A stretch of 20,279 nt of DNA from Phallusia fumigata (taxonomy: Eukaryota; Chordata; Ascidiacea; Phlebobranchia; Ascidiidae): contig QXVZ01023368.1 of the NCBI GenBank assembly GCA_008931825.1, positions 1-20,279 of the forward strand. Reading direction: 5' to 3'. Positions within the stretch are counted from its first letter, which is position 1, and every line of letters begins with the position of its first letter. Both the position numbers and the translations under genes were made by a program. Below, in pieces: positions 10,001 to 18,674 of this stretch. The notes below the pieces were generated by a model. That model made no database searches. It saw nothing but the letters and a program-made list of their open reading frames with translations, and was not told where the DNA came from.

Positions 10001-13000
10001 TTAGCATGTACATTTTGGGAGTTACATTTGTCAGGCATTCAGAATCTTCTGAGAGATGATAGCAGTGTTTATGGTTTATCGCCAAGAGCACAACTGATAC
10101 CAGGTCAAGAACAAGAACTGTTTCCCAAGGAGGGAACAAATATGTCACTCCTGTCTTATCGCAAACAGCAACCAATGCAAACAACAGGATTTCAAACATC
10201 TCCCAGACCCTACAGAATGCCAATACAGGTAACATGGCATGTTACAAATAGTTATTTCTCAGATAAACTTTAAATGTAATGACCAGAAACACCTGTCCAT
10301 CTTAAGCAGAGGTCAGCATCCTTATGAACATGGCATGTCAGTTTACAAACTATGTCAGAATCCTAATGACTTTGCATGCCATGTTAATGGCATCCTTTAT
10401 TTATGTTTCTGTGTTAAATCTGTAAAATCTGTTTTGCACATGCTCTAGTTTTGCAGTCGCACTTCACCTAAAATTAAAAAAATAAAAAGATGTGGCCTAA
10501 TTTTGCTAAAAAATTTATTAAAATATAAACTCATAAATCACTTGCTGTGCCATGAATAAATCACTTGCACCATGCATGCCAAGTGTTGCTGTGCCCTGAC
10601 ATATACCACAGACATACCGGCTAACTATACAGCCAACCAAATGCTAAGACCCTTCGATGTAATAACCAACCAGTGCAACTGATCAACGGTCTCATCAGAT
10701 CATTAAGTCAAATCTTGCATTTTGTTCTTTAAGTTTTTAAAACATCAAAACTCTCTTTTTCTCCTTCTTTTAGAGCAACTTGCCAATTCACAGAAGTCCC
10801 CGTAAAAACATCATCGTTCCACCCATCGCCATCCCTGAGCGTAGCATACTTGAGGACACCTACAACGATGGACAAATTGCAACAAGGGTAAGACGACAAC
10901 CCGATGGAACTCTTGTAAGCACCATAATGGACCCACAGCCAATCGAACAACCACCAATGAACCTAAGACAGGTCCAACCCCAAACCCAACCCCAACCTCA
11001 GCCACAACAGATAACGAACTGGGTCCGGCAAGCGAGACCTGATGTCAGGCCAGAAGTTATCAAAACCTACCAACAGCCAAAGTACCACTTGTTTAGCTAC
11101 GACACCGATGAAGGGCAGAACAGCGTAAGAATTGAAATGCCACAAGAAGCAAAGTAAGTAGCCAATGCTCAGAATGTTTTAAGTGCTTACTGAATCAATC
11201 TTTTTCCACAATTGCCAAGTACGCCATTGTCTTATTCAAGCAAAATTTATTATTTGCTAAGCTTTTCATGGAACTGATAAAGAAGTCTATTGCACATAGA
11301 AAAAAATTTTTAAACGTTGTTTTCATAACATGTATGGTAAATGTCAATTAAGCAATATATCCAAGTTTAGAATAACTTACATGGCAATATACCATAAAAC
11401 TTGATCAACCTGTTTTCACAACAGTTCACGAACGCAGCCACAAATTGCAATGCAACCAATCCCTGTTACCATAGCAACAAGTCAGGAATTCCAGCCAGGC
11501 AACCAACCAATGGGTTTGACTGCAGAAGATCTGAATGAAACCACAGAAACACAGTTTGGTTTGAAAACATTGAAGCCTCCCTCACTCAACTACAGATCAG
11601 CTGTCAACAAATCTAAGGGAACTGAATCATTTTCAAAAGTGATTGGTCCTGAGGGTGGCTCTATAAAATGCTTTGGCTGCAGGTGAACATTGCAAATAGG
11701 AAAACATTTTTTATAATTGTTTATCAGTGTATCCCATTTGTAGGGCTTAGGGGTACCGCGACCAATTAACTAGAATTGTGTACCCATCAAATTAGGTATT
11801 ACAGTACCAGGAATGACGGTGTATAACAAATGTAAAACAGACTGCCTTGGTTGATGTCTATACCTTATAAATAAATGCCTAACAACAGTTTACTTCATAT
11901 TGTTCTTTTTGTAATTGCTATGCAAGCTGCTATTGGTGCCGTGATTCATAAGCCTCAGTATAACGGTGCCGCAAAACTAAAAAGGTTGGGAACCACTGGT
12001 TTACATTGCCTCAAAGACTTCCAACAAATGTTGTCATGTTACAACCAGCTAACATGTTTTATTGAAATTAGTACATATTCTTCACCAACTTTAGAACATG
12101 GCAAAACTCATGCAATTTTACAGCCTGGAAGTCCCTAAAAACGCTCTTCAAACAAAATCACTTTTCCGTCTCTCCGTGCTGGACGTTGGCCAAGTTCCTC
12201 ACAAGATGGACAGGATTTATCATTACTACACCAAAGAACCTGGCCAAATCATGATGGCTATTTCACCAGCAATTCGCATCGACCCGGCTGANTATTCTTG
12301 TGTGGGGGACAACACATGACTAGGTCATGTTTACACTGTTTAGTTTGGTATCTGCCTGTTGTGATGCAGTTCCAATGGAGCACCTTACTATTATGTTTTA
12401 AATGTGGTTACTACGAGTCGGTGTGAAAAACACTCAACTGGTACATATAGAGAATGGCACATAAAGTTTTCGCTCAGCTCACATAATCAGGACATCACAT
12501 CGGTAGTGTCTTCACCTTGTCTTGTCCACAAATGTATGCAAAAATGCCACAGTGGTGTTACATATATCGGATTAGTTGTTGGTTGCAAATATAGCCTAAA
12601 ACATGTGTGCTGGGAAACTTTGATGTGATAAATGTGTGAAAAAACTAAATTGCAATCGGTTATATTTGCTTATGTTGACAATGGTGATTAATGAAACTAC
12701 GCAATTCTGGCACTTTTTCGTCATCCCATTGACACTAAAAGTTAATTTTAAGCAAGGATCCAAATCCCTAACCCCGAATTGTTGCACATAATCTTTTTAT
12801 GGAAGACAAAAGTATCAAACACCCATTAATATTGTAACACCAATTACCCTGAACTTGCCGGTACTAGGATGGGTCAGGTTTTGATGAAAATCATATAATC
12901 TGCAGGAAGTTCCTTGGGAAAACCTTTGGCATCCAGAGTGCATAATCCGCAAGCACATTCGAATCACTATGATGAAACAAAGCACTCCGGCCGAAGTACA

Positions 13001-16000
13001 GCTGGTACTCGACGAAGGTCAAGTGCAAATGAACACAGCGTTTGTGTGGGAGGTGAATACTACACTTGCTTATTAGTTTCTGTGGAATTTTGAATCTCCC
13101 ATAAAGCAGAGTTTCATTCTGGCCAATGTTATTATGCGACTAAAAACTTTTTTTACTCGAAAAACTTTTCGGATACAAATGGTAATATTTAGGCATTTTG
13201 TTGCTAAAATTTGTCTTCAAATTTAGTGTTCGAATTTTCGACCTAAATTGTTCTGAAAACTGAACAGTGGGAATAAATAAAAAGACAATCCACTTTTTAG
13301 ATCAGAATTGAATTTTTTTCAACTAAATAAACTGCTACTTTTTAGGTGAAGCACCAGTCCATATTTCTCCCCGACATTATGACTTCTGGACAAGAGGAAA
13401 TAGAAGGAATGACAGGTACAAAATGCAAAAGTGCAAAAAAGTCCATTTGTGAGCAAACCTTAAACCTTAAAAACATTACAAACTTGTGTTTGTCAAAGTA
13501 TGCCAACAACCAGGCCATAACAATAATGACTACAGATGATTTGTTTTACTTGAAACTGACAATCAAAAACATTAAAGTTGTAAGAAAAGCTAGATTTTTT
13601 GGTTGACACTAATTTACACAGTAGAAATAATTTGCTTTTTCATTGTGCAGATCAAAGACACAACATGACAGACCCAGAGTTGATAAAAAGGGTTTCGTTC
13701 AAGCAAACCACACCACCCTCGAAATTTGTGACCAATAAGGGAATTCTGAACTACGCTACTATGTGATGAACCATATCTGCTGGCAACTGGAGGCTTCAGT
13801 TGACCATATAAGAAATAAAAAAACTCAAAAGTCAACAGTGAGGAATTTATGTCATTTAGAATGGGTTGATATCTATTTGTATTCTATCATAGAATACAAT
13901 TTCTATGTATTTATTTGTAAGTGAATTCTGATTTTATTAATATAGTTTTAATTCGCATTAAAATGTTTTTTTTTAAATGTCATGTAATTGGAATATTTCT
14001 TTCATTAAAATATATATTTGTTGGCAAACTAATTTTGCTCTCTTTAAGTTCACAATGTTTCTGACAGAAGTTTAAAAAACTTATTTTATACAACACTTAC
14101 AGTTAATATCTACCTTCAATTTTCATTTTGTGCTTCAAAAACTATGTACAGTAATGGTAAATAGCTGCTTTAAAATTGTTTTGTTTTTGTACTAAGTTAG
14201 TGTTGGTGGCATTTTCGTTGTTGCTGTGTTTGTTGTCAAGCTGTAAAATGTGTTGTTTTATTGCTATTGCAATGCAGTTTGAGCAATTAAATATTTATAA
14301 ATGTAGTGATGTTTTTGCGATGAAAATTTTATGAGCTGAAATTTTTGAAAGAAACCAATTTTTCGGAAGCTTGTTTTATAGCCCACAAACACAATAGTTG
14401 CATGTTTTAGAGATTTCAAGAAAAACTTTTTGTTAATAATAGGTTGTAAAGAAAAATACAATTTTCCAAACAAAAACCTTCTTTATGAAGTGTACTATGT
14501 CATTTACTTATGTGTATGTGACACGTCCTAAGCAATACGAGTTTTGGAAATTGAATCACTACAAAAAAATTTTACCTGTTGATAATCACCGATTTCATGT
14601 TGCAAGGCAAGAGCGGCTGTTGACAGAGCATCATCATATATACAGGTTATACGTTCGTCGAGAAGATCCACTCGTAATTGAAAGTACATGGCTCTCAACA
14701 TGTTTGCACTACACAGAGAACAACACTTGAAATCATTTGATGGTGAAAATATCAAACCAACTTGTTTAGACATGACAGGATGCCAAAATGTGAGATGCTT
14801 TTTCGAGATTTTTCCACACATCTATATGCTACAACAACTAATTATGGTGGTTAATAAAATTAAAAAGGTTTACATTTCATGTGGGCTTCACAAGTAAAAC
14901 ATGTGAAAAGCATTAAATAAAAAAATCCCCAATGTCGAATTTTTTTACCAACTAAACACATAGAAAATTTAAACAGTTCTGCAAATTTCTAACAACATAT
15001 TGAAAACAAGTTTTAATACTGAATTAGAAAAATCCATTCATAAACATTATTCTAGCAGGCCGACCGTTTGGACCACTAAGAAGAGTAATAATTACAAACA
15101 TTTTTTTAATGATGATCATTAATCAGGTTTTAAAAAATATTTTTGTTTTCTTACTCAACGTTGTTGGTGTCCGGTGGAAAGTACAAGATCCGGAGGAAAT
15201 ATACTTGTTTTCCACCACAAGTTTTTACTCTGTTTTGCAGTTCAACAAATGTTTGCAGAAAATGGTATTCGCTATCTACAAAAGAACACAAACTGTTATA
15301 GCTTTGCTCTCAAAGATAAGACAAAAAAATAACAGCCACGATATATCTTGGAATTGTTTTTTTCATTTTTTTTCATTCAAATTTATTGTTGTCTAAGAGT
15401 AAAATAATTTTGGTTTAATACACAACATGCAAGAGACAAAAATTTACAGCTTTATCACATTTACCAAGAGGATTTACATCTGTAAAAAATAAATTTTGGG
15501 TTTGTTTTTCTGCAAAAGCTTCCGTTTTTTTTTTCAATTTTCTTTATAATGTTTTTTTATTGGATTAAGAGCATTTGCATGTACAAAATAAATTTTGGGA
15601 TTATTTTTCTGCAAAAAATTTTTTTTTAATTTAAATGAGACAGACCTTCACTTTTCTTCACAATGTTTTTAATGTATTAAGTAAACAAACACAAACTTAC
15701 CTTCCCAGTATGCCAATGCAAAATACTGTTGATCAATTTCAGTGATCCAGCTGTCAAGAGCCGACCTTAAAACCTGGACCATCCCAACCTGACCACATGT
15801 AACTGAAGCTTGTGAACGATCGGGGTACGAGATCATAAAATGGATTTGAGCGTTGGGAAACCCTGAGGACTAAATGAACATAAACAAATTGAGGTTACAT
15901 AAGCAGTACATAAAAAATTTCCTAATACTGCAATACAGCATGAGGAGTAAGGACTGGAATATTTTTACCGCAAAATCAATCTTGCCCAAATTTCATGCAA

Positions 16001-18674
16001 TAAGATTTAATTTAAGTACAAAAGAAGAAAAATCTCAATGCAATAAATTTGAATTGGTGATGCACCAAAGTTTCATACGACTGAAACATTTCAGGAAAAT
16101 ACAATTATTGATTGATAACTGCATTACAGCTCAAACTATTTTAGTTTGAAAACAAACAATCCTCAAAACAAACAGGCTTTGTCACCAGAATGAAATTATA
16201 TTTAAGTCATGCATGAAATAAAGACAGCAATTAAAGAAATGTAATATGTGCAACAAAAAATTCCAACTTCATTTTTAAATTAACAACTAATCCAAGTTTG
16301 TCACACCTCTGAAGTCAGTTAAATCATAAGAAGCAGCAGTCATTGAAAACTAATTATATAATTCTTACATGAATATTGAGCTCCTTAATTTCCTCTCCAC
16401 ATTTACTTAACATGCTGCAGTTCAGTTTCAACCTCTGGTTGGGTTTCAAAGATGAATTGGATAATGGCTCGTTGGTTTTATCGCTGAATGGCTTTTTGGG
16501 GCTCAACTTTTCCAAAGTCAACACAGATGGCTTTAAATCTGTAAGTTTTTTATTTTTACAGATAAACTTAAATGCATTTTAAACATCTTTGTTTACATGC
16601 TTTCACAAAAGCATTTGACTATAAAACTGATTTCAGTACAATATAAATCCAGTTCACTAAATTTCTGCAACAAAACAAGTTAAAAAGGTAACAAATGTAT
16701 AAAAAAAAGTATGTACCACTTTTGTAAATGTCTGAGGTGGAGTTGGTGTGAATTTTGGAGTCCTTGCTTGCAAAACTGCCAACGCTAAACAAAATATCTT
16801 TAGTCCCTTTGACTAGCTACTAATAAGCATAAACAGGATTCTTTCCAAAATGTAAGCTACCCTGCATCTTAACAAGTTTAGTAACCTTAGGCAAACAAGC
16901 AGTAAGCCTGTTATTATTTATCAAAAACAGGAGAAAACAGAAAAAACTGCCCAAAACTAAAACCAATAAAAAACACTAACCTTGACATCGTATCATCAAG
17001 ACCACTACTGTGTTCAGGAAAACTTGCATCCAAATGTAAAACCTCAGAAAAAGAACTAATCTGGAATAATAACACAACTGTATGTGCTGGCGCAGTTGTT
17101 ATAATGTGAGTACGTCCTACATAACCCATAGGTCAGCATAATGTTTGATATTAAATTTAGGTTTGGTATCATATTATAACAGATCAGGAGAGTTCATTTT
17201 ATCTGCAAATTAAACTCTGCCCTTTGTGGTGTTTTGTTTCAATAGCTGATGTATTGAATAATATTCACAGATGCAGATTGTGTTACAGCACACGAGATAA
17301 AAAACCTATCAAGCCTAGATCAGTGATTCTCAAAGTGAAAAGATGACTTAAACCAGGCACTGGTTTTATAAAATCGCCTTTTTTTGAGCATCTAAAAACG
17401 AAATTCTGTTTGTTGGACCTCAGAAAAAAAATCGAAGATAAAGTGGTGCTTGGGCTCAAAAAGCTTGAGAAACACTGGCCGAGATCAAAAATGATAGTGT
17501 TTATAAGGAGCCATATCTGGCCCTCTTAAAGACAACTTGTTTTTTGACAATCGCTGTTTAAAGAACTGAAGCTGTAATTGGGGTTGGACCGATTTTGTTC
17601 CATACCCAGTAAATCAAGGTTTTTCTTTGCACCATCTTTATGTCAAAATAGTCAGCATTTTTGCATAGTAAACACCAACTATTATCTCACCTCCAAAATA
17701 CTTCCCACAATTGATTCACATAGTTCAGTTATGATCTGATCATCACTTGCAGTTTTTCCACTTTCATGCGCATGACAGTGGTCATAAACCTCTTGCAAAC
17801 AAATTTCACTCGTCTCGTCACACATCAATGCAACCAACTGGTGAAGTTCTTCGGACCATGTGATCATTTCATTTTGTTTGAGGCCATATTCGGCGCACCA
17901 AAGAATTGTCAAGCCAAAACTGTACACTTGAAATGACTTCTGTAAAGTAGCAAAATCTTTGATGTAAGGTTGTAGGTTTCTGATTTTAGGTTTTCAAATA
18001 GAAGATTAAATTTCTGATTCTACTGTCAAGTCAAATTTAATGCTTTCTCTGTGTTAGTAGTAAATAAGCTGTGTCAGATGGAAAATACATTCTACATCTG
18101 TTGCATGGGGGGTTTTTGTTTCTCATCACATTACTATGAAAGGCAGTTTTATGGGTACATGACAGCCTGGGGGAGGGTACTAAAAATGTTGCCAGCTAGA
18201 GGTTTCGCAGAAAAAGTGTCAACTTACTGGTTCCCATCGACTATTTTCTTTTATCTGGGTACAAAGCGTTTTTGCAAGCTCACTTTCATATGTTTCTTCA
18301 AAAATAATAGATACTCTGCCATTTGGAAGCAGAACAGCTCGTTCTGGTGAGATGAAGCAGAACGACTTTAAATCTGAAACACAATATGTCTGAAATAGAA
18401 TATGCACTGGACACAATATATGTAAGGTCTTCAGAATTAATTTCAGTTAATGATTAGATTTTGGTCATAGCATCTAGCATGGTTAAGTTTTGAGTATATC
18501 TGACTCAAGATGTACAAAAAACAGTGTTTTAAACTTACAACACTTTGAACTACTTGGAAAGCTGATCAATTCCTTAGAAATGGACCTCAAAAGAACCCAA
18601 AGTTCATTTTCTTTCAGGGGATGGCCTCGAACTTGCAGAATTTCATGCAAATTGGCCCCCAAACAATGCAGCAT
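5207..18674 (-). CDS. KIND-FERM domain protein of the PTPN13/FRMPD2 type, 18 exons, no PDZ or phosphatase
   Basis: Minus-strand coding exons: 18539-18674, 18228-18373, 17691-17939, 16981-17060, 16717-16784, 16369-16538, 15701-15869, 15155-15275, 14576-14708, 7764-7967, 7404-7544, 7212-7282, 6548-7143, 6227-6270, 5825-5958, 5546-5595, 5382-5421, 5207-5246. All have GT-AG borders and phases match at every junction. The total is 2592 nt, 863 residues plus TGA. KIND (about 1-177): LHEILQVRGHPLKENELW, ISPERAVLLPNGRVS, VYSFGLTILWCAEYGL. FERM (about 284-590): YFQLRVDLLDERITC, LALQHEIGDYQQ, LEEYGTNFHKT, WLGAGPRGISVF, ANYLLTVIGKLHQFY. The tail (590-863) is rich in Ser, Arg and Thr. KIND plus FERM is the head of PTPN13 and FRMPD2, which act at the membrane cortex, but those continue into PDZ repeats (and a phosphatase in PTPN13). 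Here a stop comes after GITFYHSDSS. The start and the last small exons are least certain; a further upstream exon is possible. Confidence 0.88.
5596..6547. other. Small introns between tail exons of the KIND-FERM gene
   Basis: Apart from exons 5825-5958 and 6227-6270, the sequence is AT-rich intron (5596-5824, 5959-6226, 6271-6547). Nothing else was recognised. Confidence 0.6.
7060..7967 (-). other. FERM exons, second half of F2 and the F3 lobe
   Basis: Exons 7764-7967, 7404-7544, 7212-7282 and the first part of 6548-7143. F2 continues EYFKIDEFVPSHVVTQLG, KLHRQLAGIGHKEAQVLFL, LEEYGTNFHKT. F3 (PH/PTB-like) carries WLGAGPRGISVF, KRHFLKWTDLKKM, FSVVNPDIKLKFYQ and ANYLLTVIGKLHQFY. This block is separated from the first FERM block by the 6.6 kb intron that holds the nested gene. 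Confidence 0.9.
9176..9296. repeat. Imperfect fold-back (inverted repeat) of about 120 bp
   Basis: The outer arms aaattagtt and aactaattt and the inner arms ggatgttca and tgaacatcc are exact inverses in nested order, with partly complementary sequence between them. It could be a degenerate MITE or simply a hairpin. No clear target-site duplication was seen. Confidence 0.5.
9412..9429 (+). promoter_or_regulatory. Acceptor upstream of the nested gene
   Basis: A pyrimidine-rich stretch ends in atttttag at 9429, 22 nt before the ATG at 9452. It suggests either a 5'-UTR intron or trans-splicing of a leader, leaving a very short 5' UTR. Confidence 0.5.
9452..13766 (+). CDS. Unrecognised 511-residue protein with a ZU5-like region, nested in the KIND-FERM intron
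   Basis: Plus-strand exons: 9452-9644, 10035-10228, 10774-11153, 11425-11682, 12124-12301, 12906-13052, 13346-13415, 13651-13766. All borders are GT-AG and phases fit throughout: 1536 nt, 511 residues plus TGA. The N-terminus is Lys-rich (MGKTDKSKKKAEKKKE), followed by a predicted helix (DVLQLFSRLEEMV). The middle is Pro/Gln-rich (QPQTQPQPQPQQ). From about residue 327 comes KVIGPEGGSIKCFGCSLEVP, then FRLSVLDVG and ISPAIRIDP. This resembles the ZU5 pattern (GPEGG, Ile-Pro-x-x-Ala, SP-x-hydrophobic) of ankyrin, UNC5 and PIDD1, but is weak. It ends GILNYATM. The 12301 donor (GTGGGG) is poor and lies near an undetermined base at 12292. I do not recognise the family; cilium- or cytoskeleton-related roles are possible but unsupported. 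Confidence 0.82.
9645..10034 (+). other. Intron 1 of the nested gene
   Basis: It begins GTAAAT and ends tttgtcag. The frame of exon 1 runs on to a stop near 9847, but the retained-intron extension shows no conserved features. Nothing else seen. Confidence 0.6.
10229..10773 (+). other. Intron 2 of the nested gene, with short repeats
   Basis: It opens with the perfect 8-bp-arm palindrome gtaacatg-g-catgttac, which overlaps the splice donor. The core aacatggcatg recurs at 10327 and inverted at 10374-10385. The words aaatcacttgc and ttgctgtgcc each occur twice between about 10536 and 10595. No exon seen. Confidence 0.6.
11725..11998. mobile_element. Decayed hAT-like MITE candidate in an intron of the nested gene
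   Basis: The right end, ggttgggaaccactg, is a typical inverted hAT terminus. The left end, cagtgtatcccat, is a poorer match. Further inside, ggtaccgcg and cggtgccgc also pair approximately. The presumed 8-bp duplications (ttgtttat and gtttacat) agree at only four positions, so the element is old or its left end is misplaced. It lies in the intron between exons 11425-11682 and 12124-12301. Confidence 0.45.
12302..12905 (+). other. Intron 5 of the nested gene
   Basis: An AT-rich stretch between the weak donor at 12302 and the acceptor taatctgcag at 12905. No additional exon or repeat was recognised. Confidence 0.5.
13814..13819 (+). terminator. Poly(A) signal of the nested gene
   Basis: AATAAA lies 48 nt after the predicted stop at 13766, giving a very short 3' UTR. 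It lies well before the next host-gene exon at 14576. Confidence 0.7.
13820..14575. other. Large FERM intron, part 3' of the nested gene
   Basis: AT-rich sequence with several T-runs between the nested gene's poly(A) signal and the host-gene donor at 14575. No gene or repeat recognised. Confidence 0.6.
14576..15869 (-). other. FERM exons, F1 lobe and first half of F2
   Basis: Exons 15701-15869, 15155-15275 and 14576-14708. F1 is a ubiquitin-like lobe: VTCGQVGMVQVLRSALD followed by QQYFALAYWEDSEYHFL. F2 begins MYFQLRVDLLDERITC and LSTAALALQHEIGDYQQ, matching YYLQLRKDILEERMHC and LLLASLALQAEYGDYQ of PTPN13. For the first exon the acceptor at 15870 (tttag) is chosen over the ctcag 6 nt downstream because only it keeps the phase. 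Confidence 0.9.
15466..15681. repeat. Diverged tandem duplication, units of about 101 and 115 bp
   Basis: Unit 1 (15466-15566) and unit 2 (15567 to about 15681) both start aagag-atttgcat/acat. They share aaaataaattttggg and tttttctgcaaaa and end near tataatg/cacaatg-ttttt-attaag. The duplication fills the intron between KIND-FERM exons 15155-15275 and 15701-15869. Confidence 0.7.
15870..16368. other. Intron of the KIND-FERM gene
   Basis: A 499-bp intron with donor GTAAGAAT (minus strand, at 16368) and acceptor tttag at 15870. It has an open plus-strand frame of about 90 codons that shows no conserved character. Nothing else seen. Confidence 0.6.
17321..17477. mobile_element. hAT-type MITE, 157 bp, in a KIND-FERM intron
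   Basis: Left end cagtgattctcaa and right end ttgagaaacactg are inverse with one mismatch in 13. They are flanked by gcctagat (17313-17320) and gccgagat (17478-17485), an 8-bp duplication with one mismatch. It has the same terminal sequence type as the element at 578-786 but a different interior. It lies in the intron 17061-17690 and has no coding capacity. Confidence 0.82.
17691..18674 (-). other. KIND-domain exons
   Basis: Three exons (18539-18674, 18228-18373, 17691-17939) encode residues 1-177. They align in order with the N-terminus of human PTPN13: VRG-PL-E-E-W near the start, SP--LLP-G-VS in the middle, then YS-G-TL-W-A-Y. KIND is a kinase C-lobe-like fold without catalytic residues that binds partners, as in Spire with formins. 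The Met at 18674 sits where human PTPN13 starts, a dozen residues before the VRG motif, although the frame stays open upstream. Confidence 0.88.

Noticed and set aside
9930..10235. Minus-strand ORF of 101 codons, hydrophobic start
   Set aside because: It is antisense to exon 10035-10228 of the nested gene and has no conserved features.
11875..12138. Plus-strand ORF of 87 codons with a signal-peptide-like start
   Set aside because: The start and middle lie in the decayed hAT-like element and the rest is intron; it is not in phase with the exon at 12124.
15109..15396. Plus-strand ORF of 95 codons
   Set aside because: It is antisense to FERM exon 15155-15275 and ends in T-rich intron.
18051..18350. 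Plus-strand ORF of 99 codons
   Set aside because: It is antisense to KIND exon 18228-18373 and shows no family resemblance.
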